Assembly: GCA_036365515.1 (NCBI GenBank)
Contig: CM070874.1
Span: 25,167,862-25,231,861, forward strand
DNA from: Torymus aiolomorphi
Taxonomy: Eukaryota > Arthropoda > Insecta > Hymenoptera > Torymidae
Direction of reading: 5' to 3'
Length of the DNA: 64,000 nt
Shown: positions 44,880 to 56,069 of the stretch, piece by piece
Layout of the letters: each line of letters begins with the position of its first letter
How positions within the stretch are numbered: position 1 is the first letter of the stretch
The notes under the pieces: model-generated
The model's database searches: none
What the model was told of the DNA's origin: nothing
What the model saw: the letters and a program-made list of their open reading frames with translations, nothing else
Translations under genes and position numbers: made by a program

Positions 44880-45112
44880 TTTTAGGTAAACGTAATCAAT
44901 TGACAGCAACAGAATCTAATCAGTCACGTTTGGTACCAAAAATTCGTTGGGTCGTTGAAGCCGTCCACGGTATCATCGGACAAAAATTCAAGCTACTCCA
45001 TCATAAGTCGCATAATAGTCTTTTGAAAAATGGACAATTGAGACAAATGAGTAATGAACAATTTTTTATTATATTTACATTTACATTTACCGATCATATG
45101 CAAAAAACTTAG
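44880..45112 (+). pseudogene. DDE_Tnp_4 (PIF/Harbinger-type) transposase fragment
   Basis: Preceded by an acceptor-like TTATTTTTAG. The frame reads QLTATESNQSRLVPKIRWVV followed by EAVHGIIGQKFKLL, the conserved (A/S)N.SR.V.K.RWVVE..NG.I step near the end of the DDE_Tnp_4 nuclease, with the catalytic Glu of RWVVE present. The upstream catalytic part is not found; later insertions fill the space. It lies just inside the right arm of the 8.4-kb element, which it probably once served. Confidence 0.65.
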
Positions 45113-45752
45113 ATAATCTAACCAAAAATCAAGAAAATGACAATTCGTTGAGTTATGACTGATTTCGTACTCAAAAACATATCAGCCGTATCAAAATGTA
45201 TCAAATATTGACAATATATGTCCGAAAGCAATATATCTATCTGTATTTAAGAGTCAGTAAAGGCACCACCAATCATTTAAGGCATATAAAATGCACAAAA
45301 ATGGCTAAAACTAGGGTTTTTTGCCTTTTTGAAAACGGCCCACCATTCCGAAAAATCTGAAAAAATTCTAGTACAATGGAAACATTAAAATAAACAATTT
45401 TCCTGTGCAGTTAGTCCTGTAGATATAAAATAAATTAAGAAAAAATGAATTTTAATTGTTTTTTAATTTTTTTTTAGGGTAGGTATTGAATGCGCCTAAA
45501 GCTAAAAAAAAAATTGGTAAAAAGTACTGTTCACAAGCAATACTCTCATATTTTTCTCAAAATTTTTAACATCAAGGAGCCGGAGAAAAAAAATAATTTC
45601 CGAAAAATGCGGTTTTTGGGCCTTACTGGTATAAGGAGGGGAGATAGGTTCCCGGAAAAATCGTAAAAAATTCTTTTTTACTATACTCACATGAAATCAC
45701 TGTCATTTTTCGCTTTCATTAACAGGGGAATTTTGCCTATATTAACGTGGGG

Positions 45753-46545
45753 TACCGTTACCGTCGGCAACCAAATTAGTTGACATGATTGGCTATCTTC
45801 ACTGCGACGAGTTCAATCAAGAAAATTTATGAATAATTGGTGTCGAGGTGAGAGTACGATTAGTAAGGTCACGCGATAGTTTTTGTCTGATGGATCTTAC
45901 GGGCTATTGCTCTGTACATATCGACGAAGCCAATCTTTTAGTTAGGCGCTTAAAAATTAGTCCGGGTGTATTACTAGCATACGCCTAATCACTTTCGGAG
46001 ACAACTGCCAAATATCCTTTCACGAGGGTTGAGGTTAAAACTGTAACAATGCATAGAGGTATTCACGGTGAAACTTTCGATAATATAATATTAGGTCAAC
46101 TGCCACAACGAGTTATAATCGGGTTTGTTGACAACAAGGCTTTCAATGGTGATCGAGCTCTGAATCCATTTAACTTTGAACATTTTAATATAAAATTTCC
46201 TATGCTTATACGTTGACGGTGTACAAATACCTTCTAAACCACTACAACCTAATTTCGGAGCTAGCAAATTATACATTGATGCTTATCATACGTTATTTTC
46301 TGAAACAGAACGAGGGTAACCAAATCTCGCGTGAATCGTATCCTAATGGCTATTGTCTTTTCGTGTTTGATTTAGCTCCCGATCATCGGCTGACCAATGC
46401 ACTCATTGGAATTTGATTCAGCACGGTAGTGTCAGATTAGATGTACGATTCGTTGAAGCATTAGCCAATACTGTAAAATACTGATAATATTTTGGAAGTA
46501 GATGCATCGCGTCAAGCTATTGTAGACTTTAGTGGTTAGAATAAC
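45753..46545 (+). pseudogene. Polinton major capsid protein, 3' part
   Basis: Continues the capsid gene interrupted at 37305. It reads LVDMIGYLHCDEFNQ (near 45778), a stop at about 45828, VRLVRSRDSFCLMD, VHIDEANLLVRRLKISPGVL, a stop near 45984, TRVEVKTVTMHRGIHGETFD, LGQLPQRVIIGFVDNKAFNG, a stop near 46214 with frameshifts after it, and ends near VRLDVRFVEALANTV (46440-46470) and a VDASRQA-like end near 46510. This is the C-terminal jelly-roll half of the Polinton capsid. Several lesions make it non-functional. Confidence 0.82.
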
Positions 46546-46780
46546 GAAGTGCAGATGGCGCTGTCGTACTACATATGTGGAGCCTTCTGACTCTATTTGA
46601 GCTTATCAGTAAGGCACGATCCACCACTGCCTTGCCGTGGAAATAGGTAGTAGAAGGAAATAGTGAAATTGAATGTACGTGTTAAATACTTTATTCAGGC
46701 TAGTTCACGCTCGCTAGGAGCATACAGGAGCACAGCTCGGATAAGCTTCGGAACGCGAATGCCGCTGCGCAGAGCGGCTG

Positions 46781-46874
<94 letters not shown>

Positions 46875-47021
46875 CTCGCTCGCTTCCCCCCACTCTCTGG
46901 AGTGGCTCGTGCGATCGATAACCCCCACACATATACGTAGAAGATTTGTTTCTTGGTAGCCAGTACGTTTCGAGTCGTGATCGTCATTGCAAGCTACATA
47001 AAAACGATGGATTTAGATATA
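46546..47021. repeat. Right end of Polinton remnant and (CT)n tract
   Basis: 46546-46680 may hold the decayed start of another Polinton gene, but I cannot name it. A (CT)n tract of about 95 bp covers 46780-46876; the Ser-Leu and Arg-Glu frames over it are artefacts. No other gene seen. Confidence 0.6.
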
Positions 47022-50000
47022 TGTGACGCGATCCGAGAAAAGGGACCTTCTATCCAAAAACAAAAGTTTACAGGGCGAGCGGTTGAAGAAATCAAAACAA
47101 ACTCGAGCATTCGAAGCCACAGAGCGGAGGAGAAGTCTCGGAGAGAAACCCTACCCTCACTTTGCTTAGTTCCCCTCCATTCCCGTAACACTCTTATCTG
47201 TTCGTTCGCGCTCCGTAACCGATCGCGGAGCGTGCGGGCGATGGAGTTCATTATGAAAGGTTCCCAATAGATGCGCGGAGACGGATAATCGGACATCGAA
47301 ATTGTTATTTGACGTTAATACACAATTTGGTCTTTGCACAAAAATTTGATTCAAATTTTGACAATTGCAAACTGTAGCACATTAAAAAAAATGATATGTA
47401 CTGTTTTATTTTCTTGAAAAAGATTTACTGCAAAAGTAACGCGAGTTTCCAATTTTTTATATATAGATATACTGTGCATGTTTAGGACGTCACAAATTAA
47501 CGGATACGTCACAACTTACTACTTCATAAACGTTATATTTTCGTCAATTTTTGAGATTTAACAAAAAGCAAATATACGTACCCATTGATTTTATATTGGC
47601 TATTAAAATCAGCAATAAAAAAACCGTTGAAATTCTGAATTACAGTTATGTATTTCAAATGAAGTTAATACTTTGAAAAACCATTTATAAACATAAAACA
47701 ATTTGAGTAATAGAAAATATAGATTTAGACAGTCAAATGTTTCATTTCTGTTTTAAAATCATAAATGTTTCTACAAGTCTTTTCGAGGTAGAAAATAACT
47801 ATTGATTGCGTAAAATTATCCAGTGTTTTGATCTAAATGTCCGGACAATTGCGATGAAATGCTTTAAAATTAAAATTCTATTGCATGAATTCAGAAATAC
47901 TTCAATCCAGTTGAAATCGAGAATGTCGATTTTCTTTTCATTCTTGGAACTGAATTTTCTTTTGAATAATTCAATCTCGTTTGTTCGAACACAAAAACGT
48001 GTTCGGAGACTAATGTATTCAGTTTAGATTTTTTTATGCAAAAAGACACGAAATAAGGTATTTGCATAAAAAATAAAATCGATTCTTTTTTATCGCATAC
48101 TGACGAGAAACGAAAAATATTACATACGTATTTTTTTATTTCTCCCCAAAAAAATTATTTTCAAAGTTACGCGGGTTTTAATTTTTATATATATATATAG
48201 ATATACTGCCCATGATTATGAGGTAGTAATACTTTACTGACGTCATACTACGGCACTTTTAAAAACTCTATATCTCCGCCAATTTTGAAGATATGGCGAA
48301 AAGAAAAAATACGTGTCTACTAATTTTTCATTGACTATCATAAGCAGCAATAAAAAAATCGATGCAAATAGCCTATTATGAATAGAGCTATGCATGTATA
48401 ATAAACAGAGTAACTTAATTATCACTTACATGAAATAATAAATGAATTAATATAATACAGAACGTTAACATGACTCACGAAATTAAAATAGCTTAAGGTA
48501 AGTGCACAAGTTTGCATCCCTCTAATATAATTCTATCGCAAGTTAACAACGATTAAATGTATTTTAATTCAAGTTAGACATTCGAAATAATTTTTATAGC
48601 CTCTCTGATACTTTTCGGTTGTTAAAAAACATTCTCATTTGTAACCAAAAGTAATTTTTTCTTTTTTTCTGATTTTTTCTGTAAACCTTCCCACGAAGAA
48701 CACATTTCTAGACGTTTTCTAGACGTTTTGCGGTCCCTGAGTTTTTGTTCGTATCAATTAGATACCAAAGACACATTTCAGTTTCTAGTTATTCCAAATC
48801 ATGGTACAATTATTATTTTTTCAACTTTTCGTTACTTGATTGTTTCATATAAATTACATTCAACATGTAGTTCATGGAAATGATGTTCTTACTATCCATT
48901 GGAGTAGATAAGGTTGTAACAAATAATGAATTATTATACGCATCCAGAAAATAGCATTTATAATATTCTGAGCGGTTTAAAATTAATCTGTAAGAAACGA
49001 CGAAATATTATGGAAGAAATGTTCAAAAGCTAATAAATGCAAACACGCACATGCATATATCTTTATCACGTACCAGTTTGTATTCCATACAATTTCATTG
49101 AAAATATGTATGTAGGGGAGAATTTGGTTTCTCGTGTTCTTGAACATAACAATGTTCTCCCGATCTTTGTTATTGTTGTCACTATTCCTTGTTCGAAAGA
49201 TGATTCACTTTCAAAATACTTCGTCGCTGAATTTCTAATGTATCAAAACAAGCAATTACATCAGCTTTACATTTCGTTAATCACTTTGCTGACAAATTAT
49301 TTCATACCTTGTTCATAAGTTCCTTGTTAATAAGTGCCTTCTTAATGTTAACCCATTTAATGAGTGACACCGTGAGAGATGAATTTATCTCCACCACAGT
49401 GCTTCGAATAATAATAGTTAATGGGTACAGACTAGTAAATCTTACTTGAACGTAAAATTGTTATTGTTTTGTGGCTTCGAATTTCAACTTTTGAATAATT
49501 TAGAGTAGATAATTTACCGATTAATAGAAAATAAATTTATAGACCTTTGCACCTCTTGGACAACATGAAAATTGTTAGTTATTGTTTTTTTACTAAGTCA
49601 TCTGCATGTTTTTTATGTTATTTATCTCTTTATTAGTCTAAACATTATGTATTTATTAATTGACATCGTTAAAATTTCTAGAACAATGTTAAATTTATGA
49701 CTTTTTATAGCTGAAAGAAAATCTGACTCAGATCAAAAGCTTTGCGCAATTTCATAAAACTGCCTTCACAGAATAGTTTGCACAAAATTTGTACAAATTT
49801 CATGCAAACTTGTTTGCATTAAACACTTTCCATGTGAGTTTGTTCAAAGTTTGCCTGAAGTCTGATCATGGATACGTTCACACGTTTGGGCAAACGCATA
49901 TACGTGATTTAACACGGCGTTTGCATGAAATTTCTTTATAGATTGCACAATATATTTGCATTGCAACCTGTCATATATATGCATTGCAACCTGTTCTGTC

Positions 50001-50382
50001 GAAGTGATTGACTTTGTTATTTGCTTAAACTACTCTGATCAATTAATAATGTTTCGATCATACAACGACATATGTATAACTATATATTAATTCATCGTCT
50101 ACTTAAAATTTTATGACGATGTGAAGTTGAAGAACAGTAATGATTACTTATGACCTTTTATTCCTTAGAATATGCAATACTGGTCGAACAAATTCTACAG
50201 CCCTATTGATATAATTGATATCAGGTCATGTCATACATTTGGGGCAATATTTATATTATTACATAGAAACACAAAATAAATAATAATACTAATAATAGAA
50301 ATAATAAAAATACACAATGTTTGTACGTTAATTTATCTCTAAAAGTTATCGACGCTCAATACAAAATGATACATTTTTTATT

Positions 50383-52024
50383 CTTTAGTCAGACGGTTTT
50401 CGCTTCCTCTTGGTTTTTGCAATCTGCGGTTTTGGAGCAACTAAATCTTTACTCTCATCTTTTATACATAGATTGCGACTCTGATCGTAAAGGTACCATG
50501 CTCTTTCATTAGTAAGGCCTGTCGGAGTTATTTTTTTGAAAACGATGTCTTCTATGTTGGAAGGCAGCTTAAATTCGTGGATAATAACTTCCGGAGAGTC
50601 CGCAAAAATTCGACCCTTGACGACGTGCGATTCCGAATCGATACAGAAGTGATGGTATTTGGTAATTCCTGGGGTTGGTTTAAAATGACTACGTAGAGAA
50701 GAATCCCACTCGTACCATTCAAAATTTCGACTTTTCGTGTTTGGGTCAATACTTGGAAGTGCAATGTTAAAACCATTAGGAGATGATTTATTGACGACCT
50801 CAATTAGATCCTGGGTGCAATCAACATTGGCACGGGATTATTTAGCCTTGAGTATCCCAAAATTCCTGTCGGGGCTAAGCTTAGTATGCCCTGTCAGTAG
50901 AAAATTTAGCGATATTTTTTTATTTCGTCCACTCAAAACGCGCCACACGAGGTACTGAATCATCGCGTTGTTCTTGTTTTGCCCGACACAATTGTCGGCG
51001 AACAAAACTAAGTTTTCCGCCGATGGCATGTTTTCCAAATAGCAGTGTAGCATGCTTATCACCGAATTTGCACCTTTTCCTGTAGCGTCTTCCTCGTCAA
51101 TCAAAAAGTTGGTTTGAATTTGCGTTGCCTCATTTTGGACTCCAAAAATGCTGCATTTCCTAAGCGCTTTGAAGTAAGAGATCCAACTTGCTGCGGACTG
51201 CTAGGAAATGAAACGTTTTGGGCGAAATCGAATGATAAAACAGCTAGTTTTTCCGGTTCAGAGGATTTTGCTTGTTTTCTCCAAAAATTGTAGTATTCTC
51301 TTTGAATTTTCGCTGCATTTAGGTGGTCCATAGCCTTGCCTAGTCCAGTTTCTTTCAATCCATCATCAAGATTAGATGATCTGACTATGCTCAGATTGTT
51401 TAGGCGGCATACGTCGCACAGATCATCAGCTGGCTTCATCGTGGTTACGTACGGGCAATAATCTCTCCAAACTTTTCGAAATGAAACGAGTGATATAATG
51501 CCAGTATCCGGCGTTTCAGTTTTTGCTTTCAGATATTGCTGATAAACAGAGGTTTTTGTAAATGAAGATGGTAATTTTATGACTTTGAAATCTCTGAATT
51601 GAGGTAAGCGTCCTGGAAGCGGGAGTGCTGTTTTTTCGGCAAGAGTGGTGGTGAAGGAAGAAATATTTTTAATTTCGTCTTCTTGAATGATATTGCTCCT
51701 CCTTGCAACTTTCTGAGAAGACTTATGTTGCCTTGGAACAAGACCTTGACTCTCGTAAGAACTCAACAAATTTTTGTAACGCTTTATCCCTAAATTGTAC
51801 ATAAAAAAATACATTTCGCGACATATCTGGATGTCTGCGAAGTAATGTGAGACGTGTAGATAATCCTTCTTAGCTTTTGGATTAATTCTTGACTCTCCCC
51901 TTTTCGTATATTTTCCGTATTCTGGAAGTAGTTCTTGAATGCGTCGATGAGCTTGAAAGTGTGAAAGAATTATAAGGTCCTGCTCTTTCTTGTCCAGCTC
52001 CATGAAATCGTATCTATAAAGCAT
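50383..52024 (-). pseudogene. DUF7869-like transposase-type protein, main exon
   Basis: Begins near 52024 (YDFMELDKKEQDLIIL after an acceptor-like AG). The first part has a Cys pair in DDLCDVCRLNN and a helical segment, then an acidic step LAVLSFDFAQN near 51225-51245. A frameshift near 51180-51190 leads to SIFGVQNEA..NFLIDEEDA and ENLVLFADNCVGQNKNN (near 51000-51030), then FLLTGHTKLSPDRNFGILK. A stop at 50838-50840 is followed in frame by the C-terminal part (FEWYEWDSSL, ITKYHHF, TNERAWYLYDQ) down to the stop near 50383. The Asp-containing DFAQN and ADNCVGQNKN steps are family hallmarks and probably catalytic. Only two lesions in about 545 codons, so it was broken recently. Confidence 0.72.
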
Positions 52025-52118
52025 TTAGTAACTGAAGAAAACCAGATAATCACTGCCCAAATTATCCCTTGTGACTACGATTAAAATTATTTCAACTTAA
52101 TGATTACGATGTTCCACA

Positions 52119-52555
52119 AGTAAAAAAGGGCCATATATGGGCCATATATGGTCAAAACTGAAAAACATGAAAACATACCTCAAATTAAGTTATTAGTTAC
52201 TTTTTAATTTTCCCAGTACATTGCGTTTGATGAAAAGAATGTATGCATGCAATATTATTCTTTACACGACACCGTATAATAGAGATAACATCAGAAAACG
52301 TAAAAAGACCATACATGAAAGCCATATATGGCCCATATATGACTTCCATGTATGGTCTTTTTACGTTTTCTGATGTTATCTCTATTCTACAGTGTCTTGC
52401 CAAGAATAATATTCCATGCATTCATTCTTTTTATCAAATGCATCGTAGTTGAAAAATTAAAAAGTAACAAATAATTCAATTTGAGGTATTTTTTCGTGTT
52501 TTTCAGTTTTGACCATATATGGCCCATGTATGGCCCATATATGGCCCTTTTTTAC
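52119..52555. mobile_element. Foldback MITE with CCATATATGGCCC words
   Basis: The ends read AGTAAAAAAGGGCCATATAT and its complement; arms of about 200 bp meet at a centre near 52335 built from the same CATATATGGCC words. No coding capacity. It sits in the likely intron of the DUF7869-like gene. The target duplication is not clear (CTAG-like on the right only). Confidence 0.8.
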
Positions 52556-53468
52556 TAGGGTCGACGATATTTTTATTAATATTAACAAAACTACCAGATT
52601 CTACACTGAGATAAAGGATTGTTTGTAGCTGAAGAATATACGTTATAAAAAATTCGAACTTTATAGAGTAAACTCGGATACATCTCATCTTATTCAAACT
52701 TTCAACAGCAAATATGTAATAGTTTCAAATAACTGGAACTGCAATAAGCGGGTGAGGTGAAAATCGACTTAAGTGAAGGTGTTGCAAACAAAATATTATT
52801 AACTGACAAATTGAAGATGATTCAGAATCATATTCAACGTTGAATAGCAAGACACATCGATTTTTAGTGATCCGTTTTACGATATCTGGCTCATATCTCT
52901 GTTGCTCACATTCTAAACAATTTGTACGCATAATAAAATTTTTAAAACTATTTTGGAAAATACTATATTTCAATATTTCTAGTTTAATTGTCAATGGGAT
53001 GCGCTACTTGCTCAAATGCAGTTGATTACAAAGATTCTTTCGACACGAATAAAGATTGATTTGGCACGAACAAAGGGTTATTTGGCCTTATTCAAGCAAG
53101 CGATTTGCTAGAATTCAACAAATTGTCTTGAATATGAGTAGCCCTTTTTCTCAGTGTATCAAATCACAAATCAGGACCATAAAAATTCGTAGTCAAGTAC
53201 CTGTGCTTTATAGCTATATCCTTAGGTATAATCTTGTTACATCTGTTTACGCAACAATCGTCTGTTACAACATCGTGGTAGAATTTTTTTATACCGCTTA
53301 AATCATCCTCGTCTTCTTTACTTTGATCTACGGTGTGCGAATGCTATACAAAATGCGAAAAAAAAGTTATTCAATTTTGTCGCTCGAATTATCACAACGC
53401 TCCTTGATTTTTTAATAATTATGCACTAATTTTTATTGATTCTTGAAAGAGAAAAAAATGAGAAACAT

Positions 53469-53608
53469 TTGTGACGCGCTTAGAGGAAAAGGACCTAAAA
53501 AGCATCAGACATAAGGATGTTTAGATTAATAATAACCAAAAAATGACCCTTATGCCAGATGCTTCTTAGGTCCCTTTCCTTGGAGCGCCTTATGTTTACT
53601 CACAAATT
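53469..53608. mobile_element. 140-bp hairpin MITE with related ends
   Basis: Arms of about 55 bp: TTTGTGACGCGCTTAGAGG at 53469 and, complemented from 53608, TTTGTGAGTAAACATAAGG with CGCTCCAAGGAAAGGGACC. The core (GTGA..CGC..AG.GGAAA.GGACCT) resembles the 39-bp ends of the surrounding 7.9-kb transposon, so it may be a small non-autonomous relative inserted inside it. Confidence 0.6.
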
Positions 53609-54454
53609 TGTTTTTGTCTAATTCCAGTCTTGCAACTTTATCATAAGGTACAGTTAATCTGATCAATTGCGACTATATATCGTTTTTTTATTACTGATTT
53701 CAATGGCCAATCAAATAAATTGACACGTACTTTTGCTTTACGTCTTATCTCGAAAACCAACGGAAATACAATGTTTTAAAAATGTAGCTAATATTGACTT
53801 ATTTTCTATGTTGTGACTTAATAAACGTGCATAGTATATCTATATATACAAAATTAAAGATTCGCGTAACTTTGCAATAACTTGTTTTCAAGGAAATAAA
53901 AAATAAGTAAAGATTATTTTTTACAATCAGTTTGCAATTTTCAATTATTATATTTTACAATAAAATTCAAATTAATTTTTTGTGCAAAAACCGGATTGTT
54001 TGACTATTTCATTAGCGATTTGAACGTTAAGACATCAAGTTCTCAAATAAGCGTTATAGCATTTATAAACCGAGATTCAGTGCGATAATAGAAAAGAAAT
54101 AATAAAAATATTTAATATCATTGCATATTTATATAATATTATTTTTATAATATCCATTTCATATTTAATATCAGTCTCAAATTTTCTAAACGACAAATTT
54201 CAATTTACAAATTTTGTTATTATAAATTTCTTCGTTACAGTTTACATAAACAAGTGGGATTTGCAAATATTTTTTGTAAACGATTTAACGGCCAAAGTTT
54301 CATTATGTCAATATTTTAACGCTTAGACTCTTTGTGGATATTCAATTTCCACAACAATGACACTTGATTTTATGTATGTATACGCATTGTCCACTTTAAT
54401 CGTTTATTAAACATGGAAATTCAGTCGTTCTGTAAAGATTTTCAATAACACTAC

Positions 54455-54532
54455 CTGTTCTTCTTCATCGTCTGAAACCCAGTCGTACACTGAAGTTCCA
54501 ACGATTTTTTCATGCTCTTCATCAGCATCCAT
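54455..54532 (-). CDS. Likely first exon of the DUF7869-like gene
   Basis: A 26-codon frame starting MDADEEHEKIVGTSVYDWVS and ending in DDEEEQ, immediately followed by a CAG|GTAGTG donor. It lies about 340 bp inside the right terminal repeat, on the same strand and upstream of the main exon at 52024. The acidic start is a common trait of such proteins. The phase does not join directly to the only in-frame acceptor near 52025, so a further small exon or a lesion is likely. Confidence 0.45.
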
Positions 54533-54911
54533 TTCTTATTAAAACGATTTTTCTGTGAGGAATTCTCAAATGCCGAAAACATTGTTCGCCTCCATCAAAA
54601 CAATAGCAGGTTCTAGCATGCATATGCGTGCATCGGAATTCGGAGCGCTGAGCGGAGCGCCCGTCCCGCGGGGGAAGCGACGCGTGGTGGGGGAAGCCGT
54701 AGGAGGCGAGTGAAAGCAAGCGCATCGACTGTCGGTCGGAACGATTCCAAAGACACTTTTTCAAAAATTCATATCTTTAAAACTAATGCAGATAAGAAAA
54801 TTCTAATTGCACCTTATGAAAGATCGATTCATTAACTAACAGAATCATTCATAATCCAAAAAATGAATTTTTGGATAGAAGGTCCCTTTTCTCGGATCGC
54901 GTCACATATAC

Positions 54912-55138
54912 TGTTTAACAAAGTTAATAAGTTGTAAACCGCATAGTCTTATTTATAAAAGTTATTCAATAAATAGTGCATCTAACTAATCAGCTGTTTA
55001 TTATTTACGTGAGCCTACGCTCACAATAAAGGTAATATAAACCAAATATCAATTGAATATATAAATATCGTTCAAATATAAAAATATAATCAACTCAATA
55101 AATATAAGAGTATATCCTCGAACTTTCACGACGTAACA
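54912..55138 (+). repeat. Possible LTR of the following gag element
   Basis: A segment from TGTTTAACAAAG to GACGTAACA with TG..CA ends and AATAAA words near 54970 and 55025. It is directly followed by a primer-binding-site-like sequence and the long leader of gag. It begins two bases after the TATA flank of the 7.9-kb transposon. No second LTR is in the window, because the element is truncated on its right. Confidence 0.4.
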
Positions 55139-55326
55139 TTGGTTCCGCTACGAATCGAACATTAGTTCACTAGACTGTTTAAAATAAAAGAATAAAAATA
55201 ACTATTTTTCGGAACGTAACAGTGGTTCCGGTACGAATCGAACATTAGTTCATTAGACTGTTTAAAATAAAAAAAATAAAATAACTATTTTCCGGAACGT
55301 AACAGTCGTTCTGGTACAAATCGAAC
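55132..55326 (+). repeat. LTR-end plus primer-binding site, triplicated
   Basis: Three tandem units at an exact 83-bp period. Each has CGTAACA (55132-55138, 55215-55221, 55298-55304) followed by a primer-binding-site-like sequence: TGGTTCCGCTACGAATCG at 55140, TGGTTCCGGTACGAATCG at 55223 and TCGTTCTGGTACAAATCG at 55306. The complement of the first ends GTTCGATTCG..CGGAACCA, like the T-arm, acceptor and CCA of a tRNA. The first and second copies are best conserved. Confidence 0.65.
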
Positions 55327-56069
55327 GAAATCAGTTTAATCAAACTATAAACGTTTTCAAATAAGCTCTTGAAAGACGAGGAAAATATTCTTATCCAACT
55401 AACATAGAATAAGTCCGAGCTTCTTGCTTTGCAGTAAGAAGTTGGGGAGATCATTGTAGTATGAATCGCCCAAATTTCGGAAGATAAGCAAGTACGGCTC
55501 GTCGAGTTATTAACAACAAATTATATAGCAATTTATAGCTGAAATAGCAAGTGAAAAGATAAATTTACAGAGTGAAATCAAGATATTGTATATTACGCGA
55601 AAAATAATAGCAGTCTAATACAAGTAAGAAATTGAAAAAAAATCAATAATAAAAAGATATAAAAGTAAAACCAAAAGAAAATACTAGAATATATAAAACA
55701 AAATATCATAAAAACAAATTATAATTACAAAAATTAAGAATAATGATCACATAAATCGAAAATACATTATGCGAAAAATAAACATAGAATAACGATCAAC
55801 GCAGCTCAAGAAAAGGAATAATAATATTAAACAAATTGATTAATTAAATAATAATTGCATAAATAAACATTACATTTCAAACAATAAAGGATAAAACACT
55901 AAAAAAAACTAAGCAAATGGAAAAGATTTATAAAAGTGAAAAATAAATAAATAAATTATATCGTGAAATAAACAATTACAAAATATATACAGAAAAATAG
56001 TTGAACTAATAATAAAAACGTATTTTAAAAGAAATATTAAGTATATCATAGGCAAGAGAGTAATATGTC

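Larger units (their letters stand above)
37306..45752 (+). mobile_element. 8.4-kb TA-flanked element with ~0.6-kb inverted repeats
   Basis: Left end CCCCACGTTAAGATAGG at 37306 and right end, complement CCCCACGTTAATATAGG, at 45752. TA flanks both sides (37304-37305, 45753-45754). The inverted arms run about 37306-37910 and 45115-45752. Just inside the right arm is a DDE_Tnp_4 transposase remnant (44880-45112), so a PIF/Harbinger-type origin is likely. The interior holds later insertions: a MITE fragment, word-array units, a Tc1/mariner element and a foldback. It splits the Polinton capsid gene. Confidence 0.8.
47022..54906 (-). mobile_element. 7.9-kb DNA transposon with DUF7869-like gene
   Basis: Terminal inverted repeats of 39 bp beginning TGTGACGCGATCCGAGAAAA, left at 47022-47060 and right at 54868-54906. 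TATA lies on both sides (47018-47021, 54907-54910), so the target duplication is TATA or TA. Longer subterminal blocks recur: 47430-47650 and 48170-48390 on the left match the complement of 53640-53890 on the right. The gene lies on the minus strand, starting near the right end. Interior 48430-50380 is AT-rich without frames. The superfamily is uncertain. Confidence 0.8.

Noticed and set aside
46663..46987. Ser-Leu and Arg-Glu repeat proteins
   Set aside because: Translations of a (CT)n/(GA)n tract. The same applies to 30267-30626 and 61856-62250.
47806..49318. Short plus-strand frames in the 7.9-kb transposon
   Set aside because: Low-complexity AT-rich frames without domains or matching neighbours on the same strand.
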